Of a stretch of DNA of 32,829 bases, positions 7,948 to 17,476 are shown piece by piece. The notes below the pieces were generated by a model. The model did not search any database, was not told the origin of the DNA, and worked only from the letters and a program-made list of their open reading frames with translations. The DNA lies in contig CAMCBD010000027.1 of the NCBI GenBank assembly GCA_945872825.1, positions 1 through 32,829 of the forward strand, read 5' to 3'. Within the stretch, counting starts at the first letter, position 1. Each line of letters starts with the position of its first letter. Made by a program: the position numbers and the translations under genes. Source of the DNA: Nitrosomonas ureae (GTDB lineage Bacteria; Pseudomonadota; Gammaproteobacteria; Burkholderiales; Nitrosomonadaceae).

Positions 7948-10900
7948 TTAATGTTGAAGATACCAATAAACCCGACCCTTATAAGTAGTGGGGGATGCTA
8001 TAGGCCTAGGTGACGATCCTTCTAAAGGAGAATCCGAACTTGCTCCAATCACAAATGGTACTGTGATACTTTGACCCGTTGTCGGATGTATCACAGTCAC
8101 CATTCCTGCTACAGGTGACGGTGGCAACCCACCTCCTGTTATCGGCACAAATCTTGTAGTACCAACAGGGCGGCCATCCATAAACCCAAGGTTGTATACA
8201 CGCGCCAATCCCAAGTTTGATCCACAGATGTTTGGATCAGGTGGTGTTGGCGTGTGTGTGCTGAAGGTAACAACACCCATTACAGCAACTGCTGATGTTA
8301 CTACTTGCTCTTTATCATGGGTAGTTCCGGCAGTGCCAAATGGCATATACCAACCTTTCTTGGCAGCCAACTGTGACTCTGTTGGCAGAAGCGTACTATC
8401 CGGATTTATGGCAAGCAGTGAGTTAATACATGCCAATGCAAGCGACAGACAACTACCCGTTTCTGTTGACCACCAGGCAGCATCAGATGGTTTGTCTTTA
8501 ATCATAAAAAACGCATTGTCAACACTGGTCGCCGTCGTATGACTTAGGAGCGGATGTTCGCGATCCCCTGAACCTATTAAAATAATGTTGTAATCGGGTG
8601 ATACAACCACCTCAGGCGCGAACATGAATTTGCGATTGGCGACACCACCGGGACAATCGGTTGTGCTGCATCCCAGCGATGCAATTTTCGTAATTGTCCA
8701 ACTTGCAGGTGCAGCAGAACCTATTGTGACCCGGTAAACATTACCCCCCGTATCGGCCGCATAAGCATATTCAGCCAGCCCGGTCGCAGTGTTGGGTACA
8801 ACACAGTCACATCCCCCACTACACTTCGGTCAGTGGATAATGTGGTCAGTAGCGTGCCACTATTAGCATCCAGTACAAAAATTTTGTTTCCTTTAGGTGC
8901 AGAACAGGTATTCAGATCGCTCCCGCTTGAACCATCTTCACAGGTATCATACCCGCCGCCAAAAATAAGCATCGGCAAAGGTGTCGATCCTGAAACATAG
9001 CCCGATGATTTCAAATTAACGGCTGCTGACCAAGTCTGTCCGATACCACTGAAACTTGCTGAAGTACATCCGGTATCATTGGTTAAATTAGGGCAGCCCT
9101 GACGCCATTTCAAGCTTGGGCTCGTAGGTGTGCTGGCATCAAAAGCATAAATCATTCGTCCACCACGTCGTTGCGCAGCATAAATCCAGACTGTGCTGCC
9201 ACTTTTATAAGCCGTGATACGCCCATCGAAGAAATAGGGCTTGGCTGTCGCGTCATTCACACTGGGTAGTGTAATGGCGGGACTGTTGTCATAAATGCGT
9301 TTGAGCTGTCCATAATGCTCTGGCGCAACAAATGACCATAATTCAGTACCGGCAGCATAACTGCCAATGCTGCTCGACTGATTACCATTAATGGCATGAA
9401 GCATACCGTCACTGGCGCCATAAAACACTACCACACCGGTACCCCCGCCATAATCTACTGCGACTGGCCGGGAGTGGACAATATCTCCATGTGCAGATGA
9501 TCTCATCTCGGTAGTATTTGTATTCGTATTTTCCTCTTTCACATCTTGACCCCGCACCCAGTTGATCAAGTTAGTGCGTTCAGTACTATCAGCCACGCCC
9601 AATAACGTTTGTGTAATTGAAGTATTAGCATTATCAAAATTGCTTAATCCGGTACAACTGGCTGGATCACAAGTTTTAACAATACGTGACGCAGGAGCAG
9701 TTGCACGTAACATATAACCTGTAGCGCCTTTTTCCACAATATCGCCATCCGGAGTATTGGATTGATCCGAGTTAGCAATCGTGGTACATGAGCCTTGTGG
9801 TGCAAAAGACCAGTACGTATCCATACTCGCTGTACTGGGTGTCCAGAAGCTTCGAGCGCATTGCGTAATAAATCCGGTATTTTTATTAATTGCCAATACA
9901 CCATCAGCATCAACCAGACTTATCGCGACGGTATTATTTATTAAGCTTGGTTTAAATTGATATTGTTTAAGGTTTCCTGCCCAACGAGGATTTGCACTGG
10001 CATCTGGACGGAACATGCCAACAAATATTTGATTAAGATACGTACCTTGTGTGTTAACACTTACTGGCAGGCTTGCGGAAGCAAATACGGTGTTGACTGC
10101 TTGTATCTCAGTAAATATCTGATTTAATGCCTCCGCGATTTGAGATCCGCTATTAACCGAGGAATTGACTGAAAAATATTTACCTTTACCTTGAGTCGCC
10201 ATGCTTTTTAATAATGCAGTAAATCCAGGACCCTGCCCTGTAGTTCCAGGATCAACATCAACAGTGTAAGTCGTTATCTTAGTTGAAGCAGTCGTTGCCA
10301 TGAAACGTGCCCATTCATCGCTGGCTCCCGATTGTGATCCACTAGGAGAAAGTGAGATCTGTGTCGTATTTCCTCCCGCAGCAGACAACTTTGAATTAGC
10401 GGTTGAAGTATCCGAAGCATTATCCTGAACGGGACCATTACTGATATAAATAATAAAATTCTTTTGGCAACCCGAGCTCACCGGACTTTCATAACTTGTA
10501 TCACTGGATGATGATAATGCATTTCCGCTTAATGCATAAACTGCGTTAGACGCTGAGGCTCCTGATGTATTACCGGCATAATCCCGTTTAGCCTTATTAT
10601 GTCCTGCGTACGCACCCGCTCCAGAAAAATAGTAATACGCTTCAGCCATGGTCAAACCCAACTTACCGTTATTTGACTTATCTTCGAGTTTGCCCAAACT
10701 GTTTACCAGATTCTGATAAATCGGCTTGTTGGTAGCATCCATCAAACGTATCGCGGCACGCACATAACCGCCATCGGGATTGCTATTTCCTGATCCCGTT
10801 TCACTGAACATCATTAAACCAACTCTAAATTTGTTAACGGTCAGGCCACTAAGTACTGTGGATAGCGCATTGATTTCATTGACAAACGCAGTATTCCAGT

Positions 10901-11069
10901 TTGCCGTATTATCCAGCACAATCAATATATTAGGAATATCTGTAGAATTGGGAGGAGCAACACCGGTAAATAGATCTATGTCTTCTGCTGCAGAAATTGT
11001 GCTGACAAACGATAAAATTATCGCAACTAATAGATTATTCTTTGACGGCGTTAGCATAGATACTCTCAT
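7948..11069 (-). pseudogene. pilY1: Type IV pilus tip adhesin/assembly factor PilY1, split by one frameshift
   Basis: PilY1 primes pilus assembly with the minor pilins, acts as tip adhesin and tunes retraction through a calcium-binding beta-propeller. The likely start is ATG 11069 (MRVSMLTPSK), followed by a signal peptide ending in ISAA; an upstream ATG at 11111 would overlap pilX. A von Willebrand A-like region follows (ILIVLDNTANWN), then the propeller with GGTGVVVFYGASDGMLHAING and the FGGGYDTCED motif. The first frame ends at 8721. At about 8805-8812 it should change frame: the other frame reads TATGLAEYAYAADTGGNVYR, with no stop to 7948, and includes APEVVVSPDYNIILIGSGDREHP. Joined, the protein is about 1040 residues, normal for PilY1. 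A single-base lesion or consensus error is the simplest explanation. If real, the truncated product loses the propeller end. Confidence 0.88.
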
Positions 11070-11085
11070 CTCGGGATTTTGATTT

Positions 11086-11586
11086 TTAACATGCAGACAG
11101 TAGATACTCACTTTGTGTCAACTGTTTGCTGATACCTTGCTTAGCCACTACTGATGCACCTGTTGCCTGATTCTGTGCTGTCGCTTCAATTTCCCATAAA
11201 GTCAAATAATCAGACGAATTAGTTACATTGGAATTTATCCCGCTCAAAGCCAAAGGGTTAACAGGTGCTAATGTGGCTTTTATGCATAGAGGAGCCTTGA
11301 TACTCACAACATAATCTGTCGTATTATTCTGATCAATATCGATATCTATCGTCTCTGGATAATTTGCTGGATCAATTGCCACAAAGTTAATATTTATCGT
11401 CTGCTCAATGGCCATATTAGCTGCTGCAATAGCCTCATTCCTGAATTGCATGTTACTAACCGCTTTCAGATTCCCACCACTGAGTGAAAAAGCAGATATC
11501 ATCAGCAAAGTAATAGAAACTAGCATAATGAGCCCAACCACTAAAGTGGCACCACTTTGCCGTGATATAATCTGTTGACTTTTCAT
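11086..11586 (-). CDS. pilX: Type IV pilus minor pilin PilX
   Basis: The 166-residue protein has the PilX N-terminal domain: a short leader ending SG, then ATLVVGLIMLVSITLLMISA as hydrophobic helix, then NLKAVSNMQFRNEAIAAANMAIEQT, the conserved PilX block. Like other PilX proteins it lacks the Glu5 of classical pilins. It is thought to join PilV, PilW, PilE and PilY1 in the priming complex. Its ATG overlaps the pilW stop (ATGA, 11583-11586), implying translational coupling, and pilY1 follows 16 bases after its stop. Confidence 0.9.
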   Translation of the reverse strand: MKSQQIISRQSGATLVVGLIMLVSITLLMISAFSLSGGNLKAVSNMQFRNEAIAAANMAIEQTININFVAIDPANYPETIDIDIDQNNTTDYVVSIKAPLCIKATLAPVNPLALSGINSNVTNSSDYLTLWEIEATAQNQATGASVVAKQGISKQLTQSEYLLSAC

Positions 11587-12653
11587 GGTTTATCTCTTCT
11601 ACCCGACGGATTCACCAAACGAACATAGCTGGTATAAACATGACGCATAAAACCATCATTAAAAGGTCCTAATGTAGTTGATCCAAGTTGATAAGTTTTA
11701 CTCTCAACATACCCTGAAGAAGCCTCTAAGTTACGCGCCAGGACATGCACCTGCACGGCTACCACATTTGCCCAATCCAATGCTGTGCAGGATGCGCAGT
11801 CATCAAAAATATCCGCACTGCCATCTTCATCAGTATCCCGTCCGTATTCAAACTGAATACTTTGAATGCCTTCTATGATCGGTTGTGCTGATTGCATTTG
11901 GACAACGCCGCCACTCAAGTCAAAATCGGTGCGCATCAATGTTGGAATACCATCCCCTGAGGTGACGGAATAATTGCGCACGTAAAAAGCGGAAATTATT
12001 AATTTCCGTTTGTCAGCGACCGTGGCACAGTCTTTTTTATATACTGAAACGCCAGGCGTACCCAGTACAGGTGTTGTAGCGGCACTCGCAACATAATTGG
12101 CATGCCCCGTATTTCCACACGCCTGGGTTTGCAAGTACAATTTACCTGCACTATAGTTTTCACACCCCGCCACACCAGCGGCACAGGTTGACGCATAGCG
12201 AATCACCAACACATCAGAATCCGATTGCCGGTTCGTTACAATGCTAGAGCACTCAGTTGGCACAGAAACTCCTGTCACGTAGCCTTGTACAGGAATTGAG
12301 AACATGTTGTTAATGTAGATTGCATCCCAATCAGAGAATGCAATACATGGATTGGGCACTGCCGTAGGCGGCGTAATAGACGGTAAAGAGGGAACATAAG
12401 TATCCCAATAACCTGCGTGCCATAACTCTTTCTGCAATACCTGCAAGGTAAATCGGCCATTCTCAACCTGCCGGTTCATTCTTGCCAGATCTGCATTACT
12501 TTTTGTTAAATCCAAATATAGTGCAAGCACACCTGTCATGATCAACAATCCCAATGTAATTGAGATCATTAACTCAATCAGAGAAAAACCACCTTGCTGA
12601 CCGCGTACCCAGCAGTGTGAGGCAGCATCTAATTTTTCTGCACGTGCACTCAT
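11583..12653 (-). CDS. pilW: Type IV pilus minor pilin PilW
   Basis: The 356-residue minor pilin has an N-terminal 22-residue leader ending GG, then FSLIELMISITLGLLIMTGV (cleavage between G22 and F23; Glu at mature +5), and LALYLDLTKSNADLARMNRQVENGRFTLQVLQKEL, the typical PilW continuation. The large C-terminal domain contains several cysteines (for example FDDCASCTALDW) that probably form disulphides in the periplasm. It acts in the inner-membrane priming complex for pilus assembly. Both ends overlap neighbours by four bases (ATGA with pilV upstream and pilX downstream), so it is tightly coupled within the operon. Confidence 0.92.
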   Translation of the reverse strand: MSARAEKLDAASHCWVRGQQGGFSLIELMISITLGLLIMTGVLALYLDLTKSNADLARMNRQVENGRFTLQVLQKELWHAGYWDTYVPSLPSITPPTAVPNPCIAFSDWDAIYINNMFSIPVQGYVTGVSVPTECSSIVTNRQSDSDVLVIRYASTCAAGVAGCENYSAGKLYLQTQACGNTGHANYVASAATTPVLGTPGVSVYKKDCATVADKRKLIISAFYVRNYSVTSGDGIPTLMRTDFDLSGGVVQMQSAQPIIEGIQSIQFEYGRDTDEDGSADIFDDCASCTALDWANVVAVQVHVLARNLEASSGYVESKTYQLGSTTLGPFNDGFMRHVYTSYVRLVNPSGRRDKP

Positions 12654-13252
12654 GGTGATGCCAGATTAGCTATACGGACGATTGTACTCATAGTACGGCG
12701 GCACAAATCGTTAACACATTTTGCACCAGTTTCACCATCATATAGCCCGGTACCACAAGTTGAGGCTGGAGCTGAAATCGGAGTCATGCCCTGCCACGCC
12801 ACGGTAATCATGAATTGGTCACCAGTCCCAAGATCTTCGATACAGCCGCGTGCTCCTATCATTGCACCTACATTCGTTGATGTCGAAGATTGTTCACTAG
12901 CACCTTTTAAAGCATTGCTCCATTGACATGTATCAAAGCTCTGACCATTACCTGTGCAGGAAGTAGGCTGACTATCTCCTGTCCCTAGGGGATTTGCCGT
13001 TGCAGTAACATATGTTGCAGCAATCCTACGGTTAGAAGACAGCCTGTTCTCCATGTCCTCAAGCAAGATTAGTGCCTGTGTGCGTTGATATGATTCGAGC
13101 TCGGAAGATTGCAAGCGTACTTGCAATCCAGCCAATCCCAATAATCCAACAGCCAGAATAACCATAGTAACAAGAACCTCAATAAGCGACACACCACGCA
13201 TTGAAAGCACAGGATTTGAATTACATAAGATTCTCATTTCCTGAGCTACCAT
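12650..13252 (-). CDS. pilV: Type IV pilus minor pilin PilV
   Basis: The 200-residue product has a leader ending MRG, then VSLIEVLVTMVILAVGLLGLAGLQ (cleavage between G20 and V21), followed by SELESYQRTQALILLEDMENRL, the recognisable PilV block. The C-terminal half carries cysteine pairs. It is a minor pilin of the priming complex with PilW, PilX, PilE and PilY1. The start at 13252 overlaps the pilE stop (ATGGTAG). An internal ATG at 13237 preceded by AGGA is an alternative start that would shorten the leader to 15 residues. Confidence 0.9.
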   Translation of the reverse strand: MVAQEMRILCNSNPVLSMRGVSLIEVLVTMVILAVGLLGLAGLQVRLQSSELESYQRTQALILLEDMENRLSSNRRIAATYVTATANPLGTGDSQPTSCTGNGQSFDTCQWSNALKGASEQSSTSTNVGAMIGARGCIEDLGTGDQFMITVAWQGMTPISAPASTCGTGLYDGETGAKCVNDLCRRTMSTIVRIANLASP

Positions 13253-13662
13253 TTATCGGCAGGAGTTTTGGCGCCTTCGCTAGTGAGCATGAGATTCCCA
13301 TCACTTGCTTGTGGTCCAGTTGGAGTAAATGTAAGCGTATATGAAGGTACCGTTCCAGTTCCAATTACAATTACAATTGCATAACTGTACTTGCTACTTA
13401 CATCCGATGGAAGTGAATAGCCACTTGCTTCCAAGGTTGTTTTGCTCGCATAACCCCTATCAGTAAGCAGAAACTGTTGTTGGCGATTGGCAATATCCAT
13501 CATCTCTGCCTGAGCTGCCGCACGATTTGCTCTTATCATATATTGTGTATAGGATGGATAAGCAATGGCTGACAAAATACCAACAATGGCCACCGTGATC
13601 ATTAATTCAATCAGCGTAAAACCACGATAATTTAACCTTTCCATGACTTGTTTCTTCTTCAT
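13246..13662 (-). CDS. pilE: Type IV pilus minor pilin PilE
   Basis: The 138-residue pilin-like protein has a leader ending NYRG, then FTLIELMITVAIVGILSAIAYPSYTQY (cleavage between G14 and F15), followed by ANRAAAQAEMMDIANRQQQFLLTDRGYA, matching PilE/ComP-like minor pilins rather than the major PilA. It is the promoter-proximal gene of the operon here, whereas in P. aeruginosa pilE is at the other end of the cluster. A second in-frame ATG (13644) would give a shorter leader. The 231-base divergent gap to thiO must contain the operon promoter; no sigma-54 (GG-N10-GC) or clear sigma-70 site was found by eye. Confidence 0.9.
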   Translation of the reverse strand: MKKKQVMERLNYRGFTLIELMITVAIVGILSAIAYPSYTQYMIRANRAAAQAEMMDIANRQQQFLLTDRGYASKTTLEASGYSLPSDVSSKYSYAIVIVIGTGTVPSYTLTFTPTGPQASDGNLMLTSEGAKTPADKW

Positions 13663-13893
13663 TTACAAAATTCCCAAGAAATCTGCTTTTAACTCTGATC
13701 TATTTTATGCACTAGAAAGACCTCAGGTTTAACGGTTACTAGGTTAATTAACTTTAGCAATGAAACTCTATTTCATTTCCATTCAACTTAGTCGCTCACT
13801 CAATGTCGATCGCACTATGAGCAGCTTAGGTTACAATCACTCATATCAAGCATTTTCAATTCTCTGTAAGCATAAATAAGTAATCAATCCAGA

Positions 13894-15000
13894 ATGAAAC
13901 AAGATGTAATCGTCATTGGTGCTGGAATCATAGGGCTTGCAACGGCGGAACGCCTGTTATTACAAGGTGCGAAAGTTACGATACTTGAGCGCAATAAAGC
14001 TGGGCAAGAATCATCCTGGGCGGGCGGTGGTATTTTATCGCCGCTTTGTCCATGGGATTATTCTGATGATGTAACACGTCTTACTAGCTATAGCGTGAAA
14101 CAATTTCCCGCCTGGATTTCAGCTTTACATAAAGCATCTGGAATTGATCCAGAATATGAAATATCCGGCATGTTGATATTGCCACCCCACGATGTAGAAG
14201 CTGCACAGCAGTGGTGTTCAGAAAGAAAAATTAGAATAGAGCAACGGGGAATACTAGGTACCTCATCCATCGAAAACAACATTGAAATTCATATCAGCAA
14301 AATATTTGATCGCGCTTTATTCTTGCCTGATATTGCACAAGTACGTAATCCAAGATTATTACGCGCATTACTTAACCGAGTTGTGCAATTAGGCGGGGAA
14401 ATCATCGAAGGCTGTTCTGTGAATGGCCTGGAAACTGCACACAAGCAAATACAATCCGTTACTTCATCTTGTGGCGAGTTTATTGCAGATTACATCATTG
14501 TGAGTGCTGGTGCTTGGAGCAAAGAGATATTGGGAGAACATGCGCTCAAACTGGATATTAAGCCGATAAGAGGACAAATGCTGTTATTTAAGTTTGATAC
14601 ACCACCTGTACGCAGCATTCTTGTAAAAAATGATTTATATATCATCCCTCGCCGGGATGGTCATTTACTCATTGGCAGCACACTCGAAGATGTCGGTTTT
14701 GATAAACAGACGACAACATCAGCACGTGACAATCTGTTAATGCGTGCGCAGGCTATTCTGCCGATACTTCACAAAATACCCATCAAGCAACACTGGGCGG
14801 GATTACGTCCGGCTTCACCGGACAACATACCCATTATTGCTCGACACCCGTTGATCAATAATTTATTTATCAACAGCGGTCATTTCCGCTATGGCGTCAC
14901 AATGGCACCAGCCAGTGCTGAGATTCTGGTTAACGAGATAATGAGCATCCCACAACCATTTGATGCCACTCCCTATCAAATGGGATGGAATATAGATTAA
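13894..15000 (+). CDS. thiO: Glycine oxidase ThiO (FAD-dependent)
   Basis: The product is a 368-residue FAD-dependent amine oxidase of the DAO family. VIVIGAGIIGLATAERLL gives the dinucleotide-binding loop (G9, G11, G14), followed by ILERNKAGQESSWAGGGILSPL, characteristic of ThiO. Further family blocks are PIRGQMLLF, YIIPRRDGHLLIGSTLEDVGFD and WAGLRPASPDNIPIIA near the C-terminus, with HFRYGVTMAPASAEIL as the last FAD contact. ThiO oxidises glycine to the iminoacetate used for the thiazole half of thiamine. No other thi gene is nearby. Its place next to the minor-pilin genes matches the order seen in Pseudomonas, where a thiO homologue adjoins fimT. It converges on ispH with a three-base gap. 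Confidence 0.92.
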   Translation: MKQDVIVIGAGIIGLATAERLLLQGAKVTILERNKAGQESSWAGGGILSPLCPWDYSDDVTRLTSYSVKQFPAWISALHKASGIDPEYEISGMLILPPHDVEAAQQWCSERKIRIEQRGILGTSSIENNIEIHISKIFDRALFLPDIAQVRNPRLLRALLNRVVQLGGEIIEGCSVNGLETAHKQIQSVTSSCGEFIADYIIVSAGAWSKEILGEHALKLDIKPIRGQMLLFKFDTPPVRSILVKNDLYIIPRRDGHLLIGSTLEDVGFDKQTTTSARDNLLMRAQAILPILHKIPIKQHWAGLRPASPDNIPIIARHPLINNLFINSGHFRYGVTMAPASAEILVNEIMSIPQPFDATPYQMGWNID

Positions 15001-15003
15001 TTA

Positions 15004-15948
15004 TCAGGCCTTCGGTAATGGAAATACAACCGATTCAACAACACCACTTAACTCTTCTATCATCACATCTTCACCGATTTGCTCGGCTCCGATTTGCTTG
15101 AGCCGGGATATCACTTGCTGAACCAATATTTCAGGGGCCGAAGCTCCTGCCGTAATACCGATGATTTTCTTTCCAAGAAACCAGTCTTCTTGCAATTGTT
15201 CGGCGCGATCTACCATATAGGCTTCCACATTGGCATTTCTTGCCACTTCACATAACCGGTTAGAATTTGAACTATTGGGAGAACCCACTACAATGACCAA
15301 ATCGCATTGATCCACCATTTTTTTAACGGCATCCTGACGATTCTGCGTGGCGTAGCAAATATCGTCTTTCTTAGGGCCGGTGATCATAGGAAATCGCCTT
15401 TTCAAAGCATCGACAATGCGTGCAGCATCATCAACTGACAAAGTGGTTTGTGTCACATAAGCCAAGTTGCCCTCGTCCTTAACTTTCAGGGCATCAACAT
15501 CCTTCTCGGTTTCTACCAGATACATCCCTTTGTTCTCACCATCAATTTGCCCCATCGTACCTTCAACTTCCGGATGACCTTGATGGCCGATCATAATGAT
15601 TTCCTTTCCATCCTTGCGCATCTTGGCCACCTCCACATGAACCTTGGTAACCAGCGGGCAGGTCGCATCAAATACCTTCAATTTACGATCTGCAGCTTCT
15701 CGCCGGACAGCATGCGATACACCATGCGCACTAAAAATCAGAATACTATCCTGTGGTACTTCATCCAGATTCTCTACAAAAACAGCACCTTTTTTCTCCA
15801 GATTCTCAACCACAAAACGGTTATGCACAACTTCATGGCGCACATAAATCGGCGCGCCATGCATTGTGAGCGCACGTTCAACAATTTCTATCGCACGATC
15901 CACACCGGCACAAAAACCTCTGGGATTCGAAAGTAGTACTTTGATCAT
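15004..15948 (-). CDS. ispH: 4-hydroxy-3-methylbut-2-enyl diphosphate reductase IspH (LytB)
   Basis: This is the last enzyme of the MEP isoprenoid pathway, reducing HMBPP to IPP and DMAPP with an iron-sulphur cluster. At 314 residues it is full length. The three cluster cysteines are C13 (GFCAGVDRA), C97 (DATCPLV) and C198 ([10 protein letters not shown]). The catalytic glutamate region [11 protein letters not shown] (about 125-135) and the [15 protein letters not shown] block are present. The start ATG has a strong ribosome binding site, GGAGGA, seven bases upstream. In many gamma- and betaproteobacteria ispH sits next to the pil minor-pilin cluster; here only thiO separates them. Confidence 0.97.
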   Translation of the reverse strand: MIKVLLSNPRGFCAGVDRAIEIVERALTMHGAPIYVRHEVVHNRFVVENLEKKGAVFVENLDEVPQDSILIFSAHGVSHAVRREAADRKLKVFDATCPLVTKVHVEVAKMRKDGKEIIMIGHQGHPEVEGTMGQIDGENKGMYLVETEKDVDALKVKDEGNLAYVTQTTLSVDDAARIVDALKRRFPMITGPKKDDICYATQNRQDAVKKMVDQCDLVIVVGSPNSSNSNRLCEVARNANVEAYMVDRAEQLQEDWFLGKKIIGITAGASAPEILVQQVISRLKQIGAEQIGEDVMIEELSGVVESVVFPLPKA

Positions 15949-16051
15949 TTATTTATCCTCCGACAATGGATATTTTATCTAGACTGAATTCAGTGATAAG
16001 CGCATTCCGCATTCAATATCACAAATCTCAGGCATTGAAATTTAACAGCGT

Positions 16052-17170
16052 TTATATCTCTCGATAGCGTTTTGTCAATGCGACACGTTTTTCATAAGCT
16101 TCCCGTGCAATCTGAATATCTTCCAGAAATTGCGGCAGCTCTCTCATTAGCAGTGCTTGTGGCCCATCGACCAATGCTTTGCTGGGTACCGGATGAAAGT
16201 CGACCAATACCATATTAGCACCAGCTATGACGCCCTGAGCTGTTACATGCATTACGTCCAGAATACCATCCGGCGAGCTTGCGCGAGTACCCACTGAGTG
16301 CGAAGGATCAACACAAACCGGCATACGAGTTAACCGTTTGACAACAGGTACATGCGAAAAATCAACAAAATTACGATGCGGATCACCCATATTTGTTTTC
16401 ATACCGCGCAACCCGAAAACCACTTTGCGATTTCCCTCCGAAGCCAAATACTCTGCAGCATTCAATGATTCATCCAGAGTAATGCCAAAACCACGTTTTA
16501 TCAGTACTGGAAAATTCTGCTGACGGCCAACAATTTTCAGTAGCTCAAAATTCTGTGTATTCCTTGTTCCAATCTGCAGCATAACACCCGTTGCATTACC
16601 CGTCTGATACAGCGCATTACGTATTTCTTCCAAGTGGGACTCATGCGTAATCTCCATCGCGATAACTTTTATGCCGTACTTTCCTGCCACATCAAAAACA
16701 TAAGGAAGGCAGGTTTTACCATGCCCCTGAAATGAATAAGGACTGGTACGAGGCTTATAAGCACCCATCCGCGTACAAACCTGCCCATGATCACGCAATG
16801 CCTTCACCATCATTTCAACGTGTTCAATGGTATCAACCGCACATAATCCTGCGAACACATTCAGGGTATCCTGCCCAAAACGAACGCCGTTATAATCAAA
16901 ATGTGTCGGGCGATCATCATCCTTATGTCGTCCTAAAACACGATATTCCTCAGAAACCCGAACTACCCGGTCGACACAAGGAAGCGAGCTAACATCCTCA
17001 ATAGATAATACTTTAGTGTTACCTATTAAATATATCTCTGTCAGCGCTTGTTCAGTACCCACTTCAGTATGAACACGCGTCGATATCCCTGAAAAATTGG
17101 CAAGATGCGCCAACAACTGTTTATATTCAGGACTATCAAGCCGGGTATTTGGAACAAGGATAAGAATCAT
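16052..17170 (-). CDS. aroF: 3-deoxy-7-phosphoheptulonate (DAHP) synthase, type Iβ
   Basis: The enzyme catalyses the first step of the shikimate pathway, condensing PEP with erythrose 4-phosphate. In the 372-residue product residues 1 to about 75 form the N-terminal ferredoxin-like regulatory domain of the Iβ class. The barrel follows, with FAGLCAVD (C110, metal ligand), GAYKPRTSPYSFQGHG (136-151), IGTRNTQNFELL (200-211), LIKRGFG and CVDPSHSVG (H291, metal ligand). The region LVDFHPVPSKALVDG (322-336) aligns with family VEVHPEPEKALSDG, so the usual Glu metal ligand is Asp324 while the second (Asp335) is kept. The start has no clear Shine-Dalgarno. An 18-bp perfect dyad lies 21-38 bases upstream. 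The paralogue set of the organism is unknown, so the symbol is nominal. Confidence 0.9.
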   Translation of the reverse strand: MILILVPNTRLDSPEYKQLLAHLANFSGISTRVHTEVGTEQALTEIYLIGNTKVLSIEDVSSLPCVDRVVRVSEEYRVLGRHKDDDRPTHFDYNGVRFGQDTLNVFAGLCAVDTIEHVEMMVKALRDHGQVCTRMGAYKPRTSPYSFQGHGKTCLPYVFDVAGKYGIKVIAMEITHESHLEEIRNALYQTGNATGVMLQIGTRNTQNFELLKIVGRQQNFPVLIKRGFGITLDESLNAAEYLASEGNRKVVFGLRGMKTNMGDPHRNFVDFSHVPVVKRLTRMPVCVDPSHSVGTRASSPDGILDVMHVTAQGVIAGANMVLVDFHPVPSKALVDGPQALLMRELPQFLEDIQIAREAYEKRVALTKRYREI

Positions 17171-17476
17171 AAAATAATTTCAAAAAGATAATGCTAATTC
17201 ATTAGCATAAGATAAAATGGCACACGATTCTAACCGAAAAAACCATTGGTTACCATGATTCTGATAAACACTCACGCTGACTAAATCTCTCCAGAACCAG
17301 CGATTCTTCAGCAAAGCTACATAATCAAACAATCTTTAGCACGATAAAAAATAGCACTATGTAGTTGTATGTCATCAATTTACTTCGAAGTCCGCATTAC
17401 GAATAAAATTTCTGACACAGTTATTCAACTCCCCTGAGGCAATTTGCCACATGGCATTTCAAGAGAAATTAAGTTA
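17171..17476. other. Divergent intergenic region DAHP synthase / regB
   Basis: About 300 AT-rich bases lie between two divergent genes. Apart from the dyad at 17191-17208, no gene or structured RNA was recognised. A GAGG (17436-17439) precedes a TTG at 17444 that is in frame with regB and could be its start. Promoters for both genes must lie here, but no convincing hexamer pair was found. Confidence 0.45.
17191..17208. promoter_or_regulatory. Perfect inverted repeat upstream of DAHP synthase, possible operator
   Basis: ATGCTAAT-TC-ATTAGCAT is a perfect 8-bp dyad with a 2-base centre, 21-38 bases upstream of the DAHP synthase start. The symmetry and spacing suit a dimeric repressor site, but the 2-base centre is too short for an RNA hairpin without unpairing. 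No known regulator is matched. Confidence 0.35.

Noticed and set aside
13663-13893. Search for a sigma-54 or sigma-70 promoter ahead of pilE
   Set aside because: No GG-N10-GC element or well-spaced -35/-10 pair was found, so none is reported.
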